A stretch of 64,000 nucleotides of DNA from Peribacillus glennii (GCF_003429105.1 NZ_QVTD01000003.1:62001-126000); one strand, 5' to 3'; shown: positions 9,187 through 19,243, counted from the stretch's first letter. Numbers and translations: made by a program. Notes: generated by a model not told the origin, from the letters alone.

Positions 9187-10530
9187 TCATTCAATATCCT
9201 TTTGAAATAACTTCTGTTTATTCCATTTGCCGTACCGATAGTAAAGAAAAGCAAATCCACTGCTGATTACAAAGCTGGTTCCCATTCCAATAGCGATTCC
9301 CTCTTCGTCCATCATTTTTGAAAACAAATAGGTCAACGGATATCGCAGAACCCAAAATGATAGTATGTTTAATACCAGCACCTGGAACATTGCCCCAGAG
9401 GCGCGGACAATCCCGTTCAAAATGAAATTAAGCCCGAGAAACGGGTAAAAAAAAGCTATGATGATCAAGTATTGGGTACCGAAATCTATTGCTTCTTCTT
9501 CCTGGATAAATAAACTGATGCCAAACTCGGCGAACAAAACAATGAAAACTGCAATGAAAAGCATGATCAGCAAGTTATATAATACGCCGTACACGGCAAT
9601 CTTTTGGACCCGGTCCCAATTTCCAGCACCTATATTCTGCCCGGCCATGCTGTTTACTGCCGTACCTATTGCCATTGCCGGCAGCATTATAATGCTATCG
9701 ATGCGCTGTGCAGCACTAAATCCAGCAACGACATCCCCGCCAAATGAGTTCACGACGCTCATGATGGCCATGACCCCCGCTGAAATCACTGTCATCTGCA
9801 ATCCAGATGGAATGCCGAGCTTGAATATAAGTGCTGCTTCTTCCCTTTTGGGAATGACGGGCAACGAGAATGGCGCCAGTTTGCGGCGGAGTATAGAATA
9901 AATGCCAACCAAAAAGGCAATGCCCTGCGATAGAATCGTCGCATATGCGGCGCCTTGAATCCCGAGCTTAAACCCGGCGATGAGTATCGGGTCAAGCACG
10001 GCGTTTAAGATGACTGCGACCAGGACAAACCGTAATGGCGATTTGCTATCCCCAAGTGACCGGAGCACCGTCCCGATAAAATTATAGCCAAACAAAAACA
10101 ATATGCCGAGAAAGTTAATTTGGAGGTATGCTGTGGCATCATCAGCCATTTCCGCCGGTGTACCAAGCAACTGTAAAATTGGTTCTGCAAAGATGAAGCC
10201 GATAGCCCCTAGCGCTACGGACAACAGCGTTAAAATAACAACGAAGGCATTGAGGTACCTTTTCAGCCCTAGTTCGTCTTTTTGCCCTCTTTGTTGGGAA
10301 AGAACCGTCAAGGCAGCATTATTTACACCGATAATAAAGGATAGAACGGTGAAAATGACTGTTCCCGAAATCGAGACGGACCCTAAGGCATTTGCCCCGA
10401 TAAGGTTGCCGACCCAGAGGCTGTTGATGAACTGGCTAGATACTTGAAGAAGATTTGCAAACATAATAGGCGTTGAAAAAACAAACAATTGCTTCATGAT
10501 ATTTCCTTGCGTGAAGTCTTGCCCGGACAT
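9187..10530 (-). CDS. MATE family efflux transporter
   Basis: Multidrug or toxic-compound exporter driven by Na+ or H+, with twelve membrane segments over 447 residues. The N-terminal MKQLFVFSTPIMFANLLQ, the internal GNLIGANALGSVS and two pseudo-symmetric halves (second half starting near LIFKLGIPSGLQ) identify the MatE family. Length is typical. The ATG at 10530 is preceded by an AGGAAAAAGG purine stretch. It stands alone, with a terminator after it and about 155 nt of gene-free DNA before it. The substrate cannot be read from the sequence. Confidence 0.88.
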   Translation of the reverse strand: MSGQDFTQGNIMKQLFVFSTPIMFANLLQVSSQFINSLWVGNLIGANALGSVSISGTVIFTVLSFIIGVNNAALTVLSQQRGQKDELGLKRYLNAFVVILTLLSVALGAIGFIFAEPILQLLGTPAEMADDATAYLQINFLGILFLFGYNFIGTVLRSLGDSKSPLRFVLVAVILNAVLDPILIAGFKLGIQGAAYATILSQGIAFLVGIYSILRRKLAPFSLPVIPKREEAALIFKLGIPSGLQMTVISAGVMAIMSVVNSFGGDVVAGFSAAQRIDSIIMLPAMAIGTAVNSMAGQNIGAGNWDRVQKIAVYGVLYNLLIMLFIAVFIVLFAEFGISLFIQEEEAIDFGTQYLIIIAFFYPFLGLNFILNGIVRASGAMFQVLVLNILSFWVLRYPLTYLFSKMMDEEGIAIGMGTSFVISSGFAFLYYRYGKWNKQKLFQKDIE

Positions 10531-10685
10531 AAAAACACCTTTTTCCTCTTGATAAGACGAGATTATATTCTTTTATTATTAGAGTTTTTATGTGAATCTT
10601 CAAGTTTTGGAGGTCAGTCCGCTGCAATTAAGCTAAGAATGCTATCAACATATATAGTTATCATTTATGTCTATTGATAAGATAA

Positions 10686-11645
10686 TCAGAAATTTTCCTT
10701 CCATTCCTTTACTTCCTCCCTTTCATTGCTTGGCGATTTGTCAGTTAGTGTAAATCTTTTTACTATAGATTTTAATTTGAATTTAGGGAGTTTACAGTAT
10801 GTATACAGTTCAATGGCCAAATTTGAAAGATTCGCTCGGCGTATAGCCTCCCCTTGGGTATAAAACTGTTCAATATCTTGAGAAATGTGACAGGACAACA
10901 TGATTTTCTTTAAATTCCGTTCCTCTTCAGAGATGTCAATGATGGTTTCATCAATTGTTGTAAATGGATTAGGCAAGAAAATGATTTCTTTAGTTCCAAT
11001 GGGCTGTTTTCGATGATATTCCGCCCATTCGAACACATTGCGATAGCCTATTTTTTCACAAGTGTATTTAACGACAAAACTTGTTATATCATGATCGATA
11101 TGGCCTCCTTCAACACTATGAACGTATACCTTCTCAGGGTTGAATGTTTGTAAGAGGTTTTTAACGTCATCTGACATGTTTGTTAAATACCGTTGAGTGC
11201 CGCCATCTGGATAGCCTAAACAAAATATATTTTCTTTTGGGATATTTAAGAGTGATAGAGCTTTCACGCCTTCCCTATATCTCTTTTCAGCTCTTTTCTT
11301 TGATGTATCAGCTCTTATATTCCAACTTTGAGCCCCAAACCAGTCTGCTGATCCATTCGTTGTATAGACTATTTTTATGTTATCCCTTTTTTGAGAGTGC
11401 CGGTATAAAGTGGCGCCTAAACCCAGGATCTCATCATCGGCATGTGCTGCAAAGACAAGGACATCAGTTTTCTCACCATTAACATCCTGATTATCATAAA
11501 ATGGTAATTTTCGACCTAACATCTTATCTGGATATTGATACAATCCTCTTTTAATTTCTATCTTCTTTATTATTTGTTCACTCCATGGAATAAGATTTAA
11601 TAGTTTAGGAAGGTGTCTTCTGGTAAATAATCTTTTTAGCAACAA
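10686..11645 (-). CDS. PIG-L/LmbE family deacetylase
   Basis: Zinc-dependent N-acetyl-sugar deacetylase of the PIG-L/MshB/BshB fold (319 aa). The metal-binding motif appears as VFAAHADDE (AHADDE, with A for the usual P), and the second zinc ligand region is VEGGHIDHDI. The N-terminal 50 residues precede the domain and lack a signal peptide. TTG start with GAGGG 9 nt upstream. As the last gene of the exopolysaccharide locus it may deacetylate a nucleotide sugar or lipid-linked glycan precursor; that target is inferred. It is somewhat longer than BshB1-type enzymes, so a bacillithiol role is less likely. Confidence 0.8.
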   Translation of the reverse strand: MLLKRLFTRRHLPKLLNLIPWSEQIIKKIEIKRGLYQYPDKMLGRKLPFYDNQDVNGEKTDVLVFAAHADDEILGLGATLYRHSQKRDNIKIVYTTNGSADWFGAQSWNIRADTSKKRAEKRYREGVKALSLLNIPKENIFCLGYPDGGTQRYLTNMSDDVKNLLQTFNPEKVYVHSVEGGHIDHDITSFVVKYTCEKIGYRNVFEWAEYHRKQPIGTKEIIFLPNPFTTIDETIIDISEEERNLKKIMLSCHISQDIEQFYTQGEAIRRANLSNLAIELYTYCKLPKFKLKSIVKRFTLTDKSPSNEREEVKEWKENF

Positions 11646-11963
11646 ATGAATCCCTCGCTTTTTTGAATTTATTCGAGTTGGTAGAAATATAACCTGCTAG
11701 GCGTACTGATTGTAGTTGGAGATTAGGGAATTCTTTTAGTTTTGGGGTTGAGTGATTGGGGGGACCAAATGTTTTTTATTGGTGCAACCCAAAAACGCGC
11801 TGAAAATTGTTTTCGCTGACTATAATTTCAAGCTGGCCACGGGCATGTTATTTTGCCGTCACCATAGGCTTTTTCGGATAGGAAACGATGCCCTAGGAAC
11901 AAAATCTTCGCCGACGGGCATCTTCAGCCATTCCTGCCGGGGTATCCAGCAACTGTTAGGTTA
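11646..11963. other. Gene-free gap between the PIG-L gene and the metallophosphoesterase
   Basis: 318 nt with no convincing gene on either strand. The segment 11790-11960 is noticeably richer in G+C than its surroundings and yields broken peptide-like stretches on the minus strand, so it may be a remnant of a lost gene. I could not identify a family. No terminator or promoter stands out. Confidence 0.4.
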
Positions 11964-12959
11964 CTATTTCCAATTTTTATTTTTTCGTTTTAAAGTTAGT
12001 ACATTGATTTCCGGCGGATTAAAGAATCGAAAATTCAAAAATGTTATGGCGTTGCTGCTACCTAATCCTGTGCTTACATATTGTTCAATTCCACGGTGTT
12101 CCCATAGTCCTTTTACCCTGTCTTGAGGCGGAAAGAGGCCCTTTCGCTGAAACAAGGGTTCCGGTACATAGAGTGCACCAAAAAAAGGGAGACGAATTTG
12201 GCCACCGTGGTAATGTCCTCCAATAAGTAAATCGTAATCCCTAAATACAGTCTGTTTGTCCTTTTTTAGATAATCGATCCTTTGATCAGGTACTGGGTAA
12301 TGATTCAGGGCGATTATTATACCTTTTGTATGATTTACGACTTTTATTTCTTGCATTAATTGCTTTTGCTTCTCAACATTGACATTTTCCGAATTCTCAT
12401 AGGCATAAGGGGAACTGTATTTATTTTCTTTTCGCCTTGAGTTCTTCTTTATTGATAATTCGAAATTAACAAAATGGATAATGGAATCATTTTTTTTAAC
12501 AGTATGTATGGATTCCAACAGTTTAACCCCGCGTTTTTCCATACCAATGATATAGTTATTCTTTTCATAATGATGATTCCTTAATTTATAAACTGCAGGA
12601 TCAGCGTTTCCAGGCACAAACAGTGCATTTTGTTTATTTTGAATTCCTTCAATCAAAGAATAATAAGGCTGATAATTTGTGCTTTGGGGAGATTCCATCA
12701 TATCCCCGGTTAAAACAATTGTGTCATAATGTATAGAATTGATGATATTGATCAATTTTTCCTGATTTTTACCGAATACTTTCTCATGCAAATCTGTAAC
12801 TTGCAATATAGTGTAACCTTCAAGGCCTTCTGGGAGATTTTCTATAAATATTTCTTGTTCCGCTACTGTTACACGGTTATTGTCCCAGATAGTATAAATT
12901 GTTAGAATTAAAATCATTAATAAAGAAACAGCAATACCTCTTTTTAAAAGTACTCTCAA
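11964..12959 (-). CDS. Membrane-anchored metallophosphoesterase (YkuE/YaeI-like)
   Basis: Calcineurin-type phosphoesterase (331 aa) with an N-terminal membrane anchor (VSLLMILILTIYTIW), so the catalytic domain probably faces outside. The metal motifs are QVTDLHEK (DxH), VLTGDMME, IIIALNHYP and GGHYHGGQIRLP. The usual GNHD motif reads PGNAD, replacing the conserved His with Ala, which may lower or change activity. Relatives cleave UDP-diacylglucosamine or undecaprenyl pyrophosphate-like lipids, which would suit a polysaccharide locus (inferred). The TTG at 12959 sits 8 nt behind TTGGAG. A longer frame to 13010 would overlap the upstream gene. Confidence 0.8.
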   Translation of the reverse strand: MRVLLKRGIAVSLLMILILTIYTIWDNNRVTVAEQEIFIENLPEGLEGYTILQVTDLHEKVFGKNQEKLINIINSIHYDTIVLTGDMMESPQSTNYQPYYSLIEGIQNKQNALFVPGNADPAVYKLRNHHYEKNNYIIGMEKRGVKLLESIHTVKKNDSIIHFVNFELSIKKNSRRKENKYSSPYAYENSENVNVEKQKQLMQEIKVVNHTKGIIIALNHYPVPDQRIDYLKKDKQTVFRDYDLLIGGHYHGGQIRLPFFGALYVPEPLFQRKGLFPPQDRVKGLWEHRGIEQYVSTGLGSSNAITFLNFRFFNPPEINVLTLKRKNKNWK

Positions 12960-12987
12960 TGCTAACGCTCCAATTTGAATGGATTCA

Positions 12988-14109
12988 TTACACAGCAAGA
13001 TAACTGCCAAATGTACTAAATGTAATATATAAGTTTAAAGAAAAATCGAATGCAATCTTTCTACTTCTATATAGGGGGAAATAACTGTCTTGGATACCAG
13101 CCGGTTGATTTTTAATTATTTTCTGTAAGAGTTCATTGTAAACTTTAATATTTATAATGTTTTTACCAAGAAAGTAATCAAAATTATTATTGTTGGTAAA
13201 TGACGTTTTAAATTTAAAAAGATTATCATTTTCTATATATCCACCACCCAAATGGAGGCTTTTCAGACCTAATGACTTAGCGTATTCTACCATAGCATCG
13301 AATAATATATTATTTGGCCTTAAAGCTAAATACTTTGTTTTGGAGGCACCTAAATGATAATGGGCAAATTGTTTCCCAACTAGCATTATTACACCACCAA
13401 TAATTTCTTCATTATATTTTGCTAATAAGAGATAAGGTTTGCCTACAACTGTTTCCTCCATTTGGTCATAAAAATAAGATTTATTAAAATAGTAAAAACT
13501 AGAGGCATTTTTGCGATCCATTGTTTCATAATATAACTCCATAAAAATTTCAATATCCTCTTTTTCGTTTGAAATGAAAACTTTTACTCCTTCTTTTTTT
13601 GATTTTCGAATATTTCTCCTATTGTTCGATTTATAACTTTTTCTAATATCTTCTAAAGGAAGAGTTAAATCTACTGCTGTTGTTTTCCGTATATAATCTA
13701 CAATCATAATTTCCTTTAAATCTTCAGCATTCTTCAATAATGGATGTAATCCAATGGTTTCGGTAACGATATTGTTTTGAAAACAATGATCTTTAAATTT
13801 ATCATAAAATTGTTTAATGACCTTTTTATCTCCTTCATATATCGGACCACCGTATCCGTAAGCAGTTATAATATCAAAATAACCTACCTTTATATCGATT
13901 TTCCTTTTAATAAATGGATAAAATACTTTACCATTCTCATTTTCAAAATATACAGCTTGTGGTATACCTTCTTCCACCTTAGCAAATAAATTTGTATACT
14001 CTTTAGAATGATAAATATCCGCATCCTGGAATTTTTCGATAAGCTTGTTCCAGTCATCATTTTGGCTAACTTCTATTATCCTGTTATAAAAAACAGGCAT
14101 ATTAATCAT
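12988..14109 (-). CDS. FemAB/BioF2-like GNAT acyltransferase
   Basis: Soluble protein of 373 residues with the duplicated GNAT fold of FemABX/BioF2-type transferases. The key stretch is DLTLPLEDIRKSYKSNNRRNIRKSKKEG (residues ~150-180), the basic helix typical of FemX-like proteins, followed by ASSFYYFNKSYFYDQM and LLAKYNEEIIGGVIMLV. These enzymes transfer amino acids or acyl groups to cell-wall or glycan amines. Its place beside rmlB and an aminotransferase suggests that it acylates a 4-amino-4,6-dideoxy sugar; this is inferred. ATG 14109 has GGAGG 8 nt before it. Confidence 0.72.
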   Translation of the reverse strand: MINMPVFYNRIIEVSQNDDWNKLIEKFQDADIYHSKEYTNLFAKVEEGIPQAVYFENENGKVFYPFIKRKIDIKVGYFDIITAYGYGGPIYEGDKKVIKQFYDKFKDHCFQNNIVTETIGLHPLLKNAEDLKEIMIVDYIRKTTAVDLTLPLEDIRKSYKSNNRRNIRKSKKEGVKVFISNEKEDIEIFMELYYETMDRKNASSFYYFNKSYFYDQMEETVVGKPYLLLAKYNEEIIGGVIMLVGKQFAHYHLGASKTKYLALRPNNILFDAMVEYAKSLGLKSLHLGGGYIENDNLFKFKTSFTNNNNFDYFLGKNIINIKVYNELLQKIIKNQPAGIQDSYFPLYRSRKIAFDFSLNLYITFSTFGSYLAV

Positions 14110-14175
14110 GTTAGTTTCCTCCCTGATTCCCCTCAAGCATGATAGTTTGATAGGGTTTTTCCCACTCCACCACTT

Positions 14176-15222
14176 TCATATATTCGATGTAATATAAGTC
14201 CTGTTATATTGTTTAAGATAAAATTGAATTGTTTCTTCGATCCCTTTATTAAACACATACTTAAACTTAAAGCCCAATTCATTCCTTAGCTTAGTATCAT
14301 CAATCGCATACCTGAAATCGTGGCCTGGCCGGTCCTCTACATATTCAATTAATTGTTTATAACTATTTATACCTTTTTCATTTACCGGGATCGGTTTTTC
14401 CATATCCAGGAAATCACATATCTCCTGAGCAATTTCAACATTGGTCTTTTCATTATGGGCACCGATTAGGTATGTCTCCCCCGATTTTCCATTGAAAAAT
14501 ACTTTTTCTATCGCACGGCAGTGATCAAGAACATATAGCCAATCACGAATATTTTGACCGTTCCCGTAAATTGGGATTGTTTCAAGTGCCAGTGCTCTTC
14601 TAATAATTGTCGGTATAAGTTTTTCAGCGTGTTGTTTTGGCCCATAGTTGTTCGAGCAATTAGTCGTAACAACATTCATCCCGTATGTTTGGTAATAACT
14701 TCTAACAAGCATATCCGAAGATGCTTTACTTGCGGAATAGGGGCTATTTGGGGCATAGGGTGTATTTTCTGTAAAAAACCCTTCCATTCCGAGTGAACCA
14801 TATACTTCATCGGTAGAAATATGATGAAACCGGGCGTGCTGAAAGGCAGTTTTATAGCTTCCGAAATCTTCCATCCAAAAACTGCGGGCTGCTTCAAGCA
14901 ATGTTAACGTACCAAGTACGTTTGTTTGCACAAAAGATAGAGGTTTTTTAATTGAGTTATCAACGTGCGACTCAGCAGCAAAGTGAATTACACCTTCAAT
15001 TTGATATTTTTCAAACAAGTTATCCAAAAGTTGGCGGTCACAAATATCTCCTTGTACGAAGTGATGACGTGGATGATGCGATACTTCTCCAAGATTTTGA
15101 AGATTTCCTGCATAAGTTAATTTATCAACATTCACAATATGGATATCTACATGTTGATCTAATATATATTGAACAAAATTAGACCCGATAAAGCCGGCCC
15201 CGCCTGTTATCAGTAGATTCAT
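14176..15222 (-). CDS. rfbB: dTDP-glucose 4,6-dehydratase RmlB
   Basis: Converts dTDP-glucose to dTDP-4-keto-6-deoxyglucose. The 348 residues show the NAD-binding GGAGFIGSN near residue 7, FAAESHVDNSI, the STDEVYG segment containing the catalytic Asp/Glu pair, and the SDR catalytic YSASK. Length and motif order are typical of extended-SDR RmlB. AGGGG is 7 nt from the ATG. It overlaps the aminotransferase gene upstream by 44 nt. No rmlC or rmlD is present in the window, so the 4-keto product probably feeds the adjacent aminotransferase and not L-rhamnose synthesis. Confidence 0.95.
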   Translation of the reverse strand: MNLLITGGAGFIGSNFVQYILDQHVDIHIVNVDKLTYAGNLQNLGEVSHHPRHHFVQGDICDRQLLDNLFEKYQIEGVIHFAAESHVDNSIKKPLSFVQTNVLGTLTLLEAARSFWMEDFGSYKTAFQHARFHHISTDEVYGSLGMEGFFTENTPYAPNSPYSASKASSDMLVRSYYQTYGMNVVTTNCSNNYGPKQHAEKLIPTIIRRALALETIPIYGNGQNIRDWLYVLDHCRAIEKVFFNGKSGETYLIGAHNEKTNVEIAQEICDFLDMEKPIPVNEKGINSYKQLIEYVEDRPGHDFRYAIDDTKLRNELGFKFKYVFNKGIEETIQFYLKQYNRTYITSNI

Positions 15223-16297
15223 TAGCTAACCCCTCCATTATCAATTTCGATATTTTTTCAACATCACAAACGTGCAATTCGCTAAAAAGCGGAAGACATA
15301 AAATCCGTTTCGATATGTCTTCAGATATAGGACAGGAACTATTGTTTTCTAAATAGGGCAATTTATTTAAAGATGGATTGAAATATCTTCTTGTCGCTAT
15401 ATTATTATTTTTCAATTTATTCATGACAGATATCAGTTCTTGTTCATTTTCAAAAATAATGGGGTAATAGGCATAATTATATTCAACCCCTTCTGGAATG
15501 CTTGGCTTTTCGACCCAATTTGCAAGCATTCCGTCATATATTTCAGTAATCATTCTCCTTCTCAAAATGATTTGATTAATATACTTTAAATTGCATAAAC
15601 CCATGGCTGCATGGAACTCTGAGTTTTTAGCATTGATTCCGACTGTTTGATAATTTTCTCCCTCGAAGCCAAAGCTTCTCAATAATTTAAGGTGTTGATC
15701 AAGTTTATCCCCTATATTATTAATGATCGCACCGCCTTCCACGGTATGGAAGAGTTTAGTCGAATGGAAGCTAAGTGTCGATATATCACCGAACTCCAAC
15801 AGTGATTTCCCATCGATGTGAACGCCGAAAGAATGTGCCGCATCATAAATAACTTTGAGATTATGCTTTTTCGCAATTTTTTCAATCCTGGTTACATCAC
15901 AAGGTATGCCGTAAACATGTGTCGCTAAGATAGCTTCAGTCTTGTCTGTAATGGCTTCCTCGATTTTATCAGGGTCAATACATAGTGTCCTAGGATCAAT
16001 GTCCACAAATACTGGCTGGCAATTCTCCCATAGAATAGATGTTGTCGTTGCAACAAAGGAAAAAGGAGTCGTAATAACCTCTTTTTTTATCTGCAATGCT
16101 TTAATTGCGAGTAGGAGGGCAGCCGTCCCGTTGTTGACAAATTGAAGAGAAGGAACATGTAAGTATGATTTAAGCTTATCCTCCAGCTGCTGGACATAAG
16201 GGCCATTATTTGTCAGCCATTTTGTATCCCACAGCTTTGAAATCAAGCTGTTATACTCATCAATTGGTGGCAGAAACGGTTGCGACACTGGAATCAT
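15179..16297 (-). CDS. DegT/DnrJ/EryC1/StrS sugar aminotransferase (VioA-like)
   Basis: PLP-dependent transaminase acting on a 4-keto nucleotide sugar. The 372 residues include [13 protein letters not shown] (phosphate cup), [13 protein letters not shown] sequence (here [12 protein letters not shown]) that stacks on PLP, and [15 protein letters not shown] with the Schiff-base lysine. It lies between rmlA and rmlB with overlapping frames, so the expected substrate is dTDP-4-keto-6-deoxyglucose, giving a dTDP-4-amino-4,6-dideoxyhexose. VioA/FdtB-type activity is inferred from context; regiochemistry (C3 versus C4) cannot be read off. ATG 16297 has GGGAGG 7 nt before it. Confidence 0.85.
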   Translation of the reverse strand: MIPVSQPFLPPIDEYNSLISKLWDTKWLTNNGPYVQQLEDKLKSYLHVPSLQFVNNGTAALLLAIKALQIKKEVITTPFSFVATTTSILWENCQPVFVDIDPRTLCIDPDKIEEAITDKTEAILATHVYGIPCDVTRIEKIAKKHNLKVIYDAAHSFGVHIDGKSLLEFGDISTLSFHSTKLFHTVEGGAIINNIGDKLDQHLKLLRSFGFEGENYQTVGINAKNSEFHAAMGLCNLKYINQIILRRRMITEIYDGMLANWVEKPSIPEGVEYNYAYYPIIFENEQELISVMNKLKNNNIATRRYFNPSLNKLPYLENNSSCPISEDISKRILCLPLFSELHVCDVEKISKLIMEGLANESTDNRRGRLYRV

Positions 16298-17168
16298 CTG
16301 CAAACCTCCCGTTTACTAAGTCATGTAAATATGAGCCATAATCATTTTTATATTGAATCGCCAGACCCAACACCTCTTCAGCAGAAATCCATTTGTTCCG
16401 ATAACTAATTTCTTCCAAACAGGCTATTTTGAAACCCTGTCGCTTTTCAATAGTTTCAATGAATTGGCTAGCTTCAAGGAAACTCCCGAATGTTCCCGTA
16501 TCAAGCCAGGCAAATCCGCGGCCAAGAAGTTGCACCTTCAATTTTTTTCTTTGTAAATATTCTTTATTAATATCAGTTATTTCAATTTCACCTCTGGCAG
16601 AGGGTTTAACCTGTTTTGCGATTTCAATAACATCATTGTCATAAAAATACAAACCGGTCACGGCATATTGTGACTTGGGATGAGGTGGTTTTTCTTCAAT
16701 GGACAATGCGTTATATTCCTCGTCAAATTCAACCACTCCAAAACGTTGTGGATCTTTAACTTGATAGCCGAAAACAATTGAACCTTCTGCTAAGTTTGCG
16801 GCTTTTTTCAAAACTGGCGTGAACCCTTGCCCATAAAAAATGTTATCTCCTAAGACGAGGCATACGTTATCGTCACCAATGAATTCCTCACCAATAATAA
16901 AAGCATCCGCCAGACCGCGCGGATGCTCTTGTACTGCATATTCAAGCGTAATTCCCCATTTCGACCCATTTCCAAGTAAATCCATAAAAAGCGGTATATC
17001 CTTTGGAGTAGAAATGATTAGTATTTCCCGGATTCCGGCCAACATAAGAACGGATAAAGGATAATAAATCATTGGTTTGTCATAAATCGGCAAAAGTTGC
17101 TTTGATATGGCTTGTGTAATGGGATAAAGCCTTGTCCCGCTTCCCCCGGCTAATATGATACCTTTCAA
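16260..17168 (-). CDS. rfbA: Glucose-1-phosphate thymidylyltransferase RmlA
   Basis: Makes dTDP-glucose from dTTP and glucose-1-phosphate. The protein (302 aa) starts [18 protein letters not shown] and continues [21 protein letters not shown], the nucleotide-binding signature of Rml[31 protein letters not shown] and TGLYFYDN follow in the usual order. The TTG at 17168 is 8 nt from AAGGAG; the GTG nine bases upstream overlaps that RBS and is unlikely. A partly decayed second copy of the middle of this gene lies at 19100-19241. Confidence 0.95.
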   Translation of the reverse strand: MKGIILAGGSGTRLYPITQAISKQLLPIYDKPMIYYPLSVLMLAGIREILIISTPKDIPLFMDLLGNGSKWGITLEYAVQEHPRGLADAFIIGEEFIGDDNVCLVLGDNIFYGQGFTPVLKKAANLAEGSIVFGYQVKDPQRFGVVEFDEEYNALSIEEKPPHPKSQYAVTGLYFYDNDVIEIAKQVKPSARGEIEITDINKEYLQRKKLKVQLLGRGFAWLDTGTFGSFLEASQFIETIEKRQGFKIACLEEISYRNKWISAEEVLGLAIQYKNDYGSYLHDLVNGRFADDSSVATVSATN

Positions 17169-17186
17169 TATATACACTCCTTCTAA

Positions 17187-19019
17187 TTAGTTAATTTGAA
17201 AGCTTTCTTCATCCCTATTTAATGGTACTCCTGACCTAACATTATAAATGGGTTTCCATTTTGATGAATCCATATTAAGCAGTGAAATTATGGCGTCTGC
17301 AGCATCCCGCACGACTAAGAAATCCGGACATTGAGAACTGCCTTTTATTTCTTCAACTTTTATTGTTTCTTTTGATAATGGATATGGCAAGTTATCCATT
17401 CCCATACCTTTATCAGGACCTATTAGCGATGATAATCTTAATGAAGTGGTGCTTGTTTGAACATTATCTTGATGAATGGATGATACCATTAGCTCGGATG
17501 CCCAGTTTGCTAAGGCATATGGAGATTTCGGACTAACTGGATCTTGTTCATTCCAAACAGCGGGATTTGAAGCTCCATAGACTAACTGGCTTGATATATT
17601 AATGATTGAAGGAATATGAAATTTTTTGGCCATATTAAGAATCCAGGATGTGTAGGCTAATTCTTTTGCAATAGCTTCCTCCTCATATACTGATCCCAAT
17701 GCCGCATGGATTAAGACATCAATACTGCCAAAGTTTAAAAGGCCTTGTTCAATGTCAGAGTCAGAAACCATTTTTACTTTATCATGATTGCCGTACATTA
17801 ATTTTGCTTTATTTTCATTTCTAAGAAGGCAAATAACGGTTTCAACATTTTCTGTATCGATCAGCTTTCTGACTAAATGATTTCCTAAAAATCCTGTTGC
17901 ACCTGTTACCAACACAGATTTTTTACTATTTTTCCAAGGGTAAAATCCTGTTTTTGTAACCAGGTTATCTAAATCAGCATTTCTTCCAAATGTAACTGTT
18001 CGGTCGGTTACTTGCCTCATACCAATGCGTTTATTGTTTAGTTCAATTTCTGTATCGGTCGAGTTAATATCATAAGCATCACGTACCATAGCGTCCACTT
18101 CATTAAAACCCATCATCGCCCTTAGTCCAGTAATACCAGTAAATCTAGCATTCATTTCAAACCATTTTGGCCCATGCTCTGTCATTCTTCCTTGTATATT
18201 GATCGGGCCTCTTAACCCTATTTTCAGGAAGTATGGGATAATTTTTCCAAGATCTTCCCAAACTGAAGCATTCTCAAATGGAATAATTTCTATGGGGACA
18301 CCGTTGTTTAATTTGTTTAAGGTTGCACATTTTCCTATAATTCTGCCATCTTTACTTACAACAATTTGTACTGACACTTCTGAAACCTGGGAGACCAATC
18401 CCTTCTCTAAATTACTCACAAAACTCGAATAATTTATATCCTCTTTATGAGGGATGGCGAGCTCTTGTACTACGTGATCATTATTTATAATGTCAAAATC
18501 ATCAACAGAACGTATTACTAACAAACCGCGGGAGGCAAATCCGCTCCGGGGTTTTGCGATTAAAGGGAAATTAATTTCATTATTATTATATGCTTCTACT
18601 AATGATTCTTTATCGTGGCTAATAACAAAAGAGTTAGTAAAATGATTCAATACTCGGCTCATTTTTACTTTATCTCTACATAGTTCAATCATCTTGGTAC
18701 TTGAAACAATAGGCGTAATTCCGTTTGACTTAAATTTCTCAATATTCTTGGATATATTGTAAAGCTCATCATCCAATCCGGGAATTAATATTTCTATATG
18801 GTGTTTTTTGCATAGGTATAATAATTGATCAATATATTCATCCGAATAAATTGATGGTAGTGTATCATAATCATCACAATCATATTGCCCGAAAGCCATT
18901 GGGTTGTGGCCCAATCCAACGACATATAATGGTAATTCTGATAGCCGGCAGGAATTTATTACACTTTGTCCAACTCCACTGCCAATGCTCGTTATTCCTA
19001 CTCTAATCGTTTTTTTCAT
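17187..19019 (-). CDS. ATP-grasp / NAD-dependent epimerase fusion, C-terminally shortened
   Basis: A 610-residue two-domain protein. Residues 1-360 are an ATP-grasp ligase resembling the carbamoyl-phosphate-synthase large-chain family (VGITSIGSGVGQSV at the N-terminus, NFPLIAKPRSGFASRG in the ATP lid, GPINIQGRM, and WFEMNARFTGITG near the Mg site). From residue about 367 an extended-SDR epimerase begins (VLVTGATGFLGNHLV, INISSQLVYG, SPYALANWASE). The sequence stops shortly after YNVRSGVPLNRD, about 40-60 residues before a normal epimerase ends, so the epimerase half appears truncated. It is 18 nt from rmlA. Substrate and reaction are unknown; a ligase coupled to sugar modification is a guess. 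Confidence 0.75.
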   Translation of the reverse strand: MKKTIRVGITSIGSGVGQSVINSCRLSELPLYVVGLGHNPMAFGQYDCDDYDTLPSIYSDEYIDQLLYLCKKHHIEILIPGLDDELYNISKNIEKFKSNGITPIVSSTKMIELCRDKVKMSRVLNHFTNSFVISHDKESLVEAYNNNEINFPLIAKPRSGFASRGLLVIRSVDDFDIINNDHVVQELAIPHKEDINYSSFVSNLEKGLVSQVSEVSVQIVVSKDGRIIGKCATLNKLNNGVPIEIIPFENASVWEDLGKIIPYFLKIGLRGPINIQGRMTEHGPKWFEMNARFTGITGLRAMMGFNEVDAMVRDAYDINSTDTEIELNNKRIGMRQVTDRTVTFGRNADLDNLVTKTGFYPWKNSKKSVLVTGATGFLGNHLVRKLIDTENVETVICLLRNENKAKLMYGNHDKVKMVSDSDIEQGLLNFGSIDVLIHAALGSVYEEEAIAKELAYTSWILNMAKKFHIPSIINISSQLVYGASNPAVWNEQDPVSPKSPYALANWASELMVSSIHQDNVQTSTTSLRLSSLIGPDKGMGMDNLPYPLSKETIKVEEIKGSSQCPDFLVVRDAADAIISLLNMDSSKWKPIYNVRSGVPLNRDEESFQIN

Positions 19020-19099
19020 CAGAGATCTCCTCCGGAAATAGTTTTATTATTTTAAGACTTTTAAAGATTTTTAACTATTAATTAATTTTGGTTATTTTT

Positions 19100-19241
19100 A
19101 CCAATGAAGTCCTCGCCAATTATAAAAGCATCCGCCAGACCCCGCGGATGCTCTTGAAATGCACATTAAACATTAATTCCCCATTTTGAACCATCTCCAA
19201 AAACGGTCTATCCTTTGGAGTGAGAATCATCAATATTTCCC
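19100..19241 (-). pseudogene. Decayed fragment of an rmlA copy
   Basis: About 140 nt that closely match part of the intact rmlA at roughly 16876-17034 (same strand), including the region encoding the [10 protein letters not shown] and ISTPKD segments. They are interrupted by small indels and have no start or stop context. It is the tail of a decayed tandem duplicate. Confidence 0.88.
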
Positions 19242-19243
19242 TA

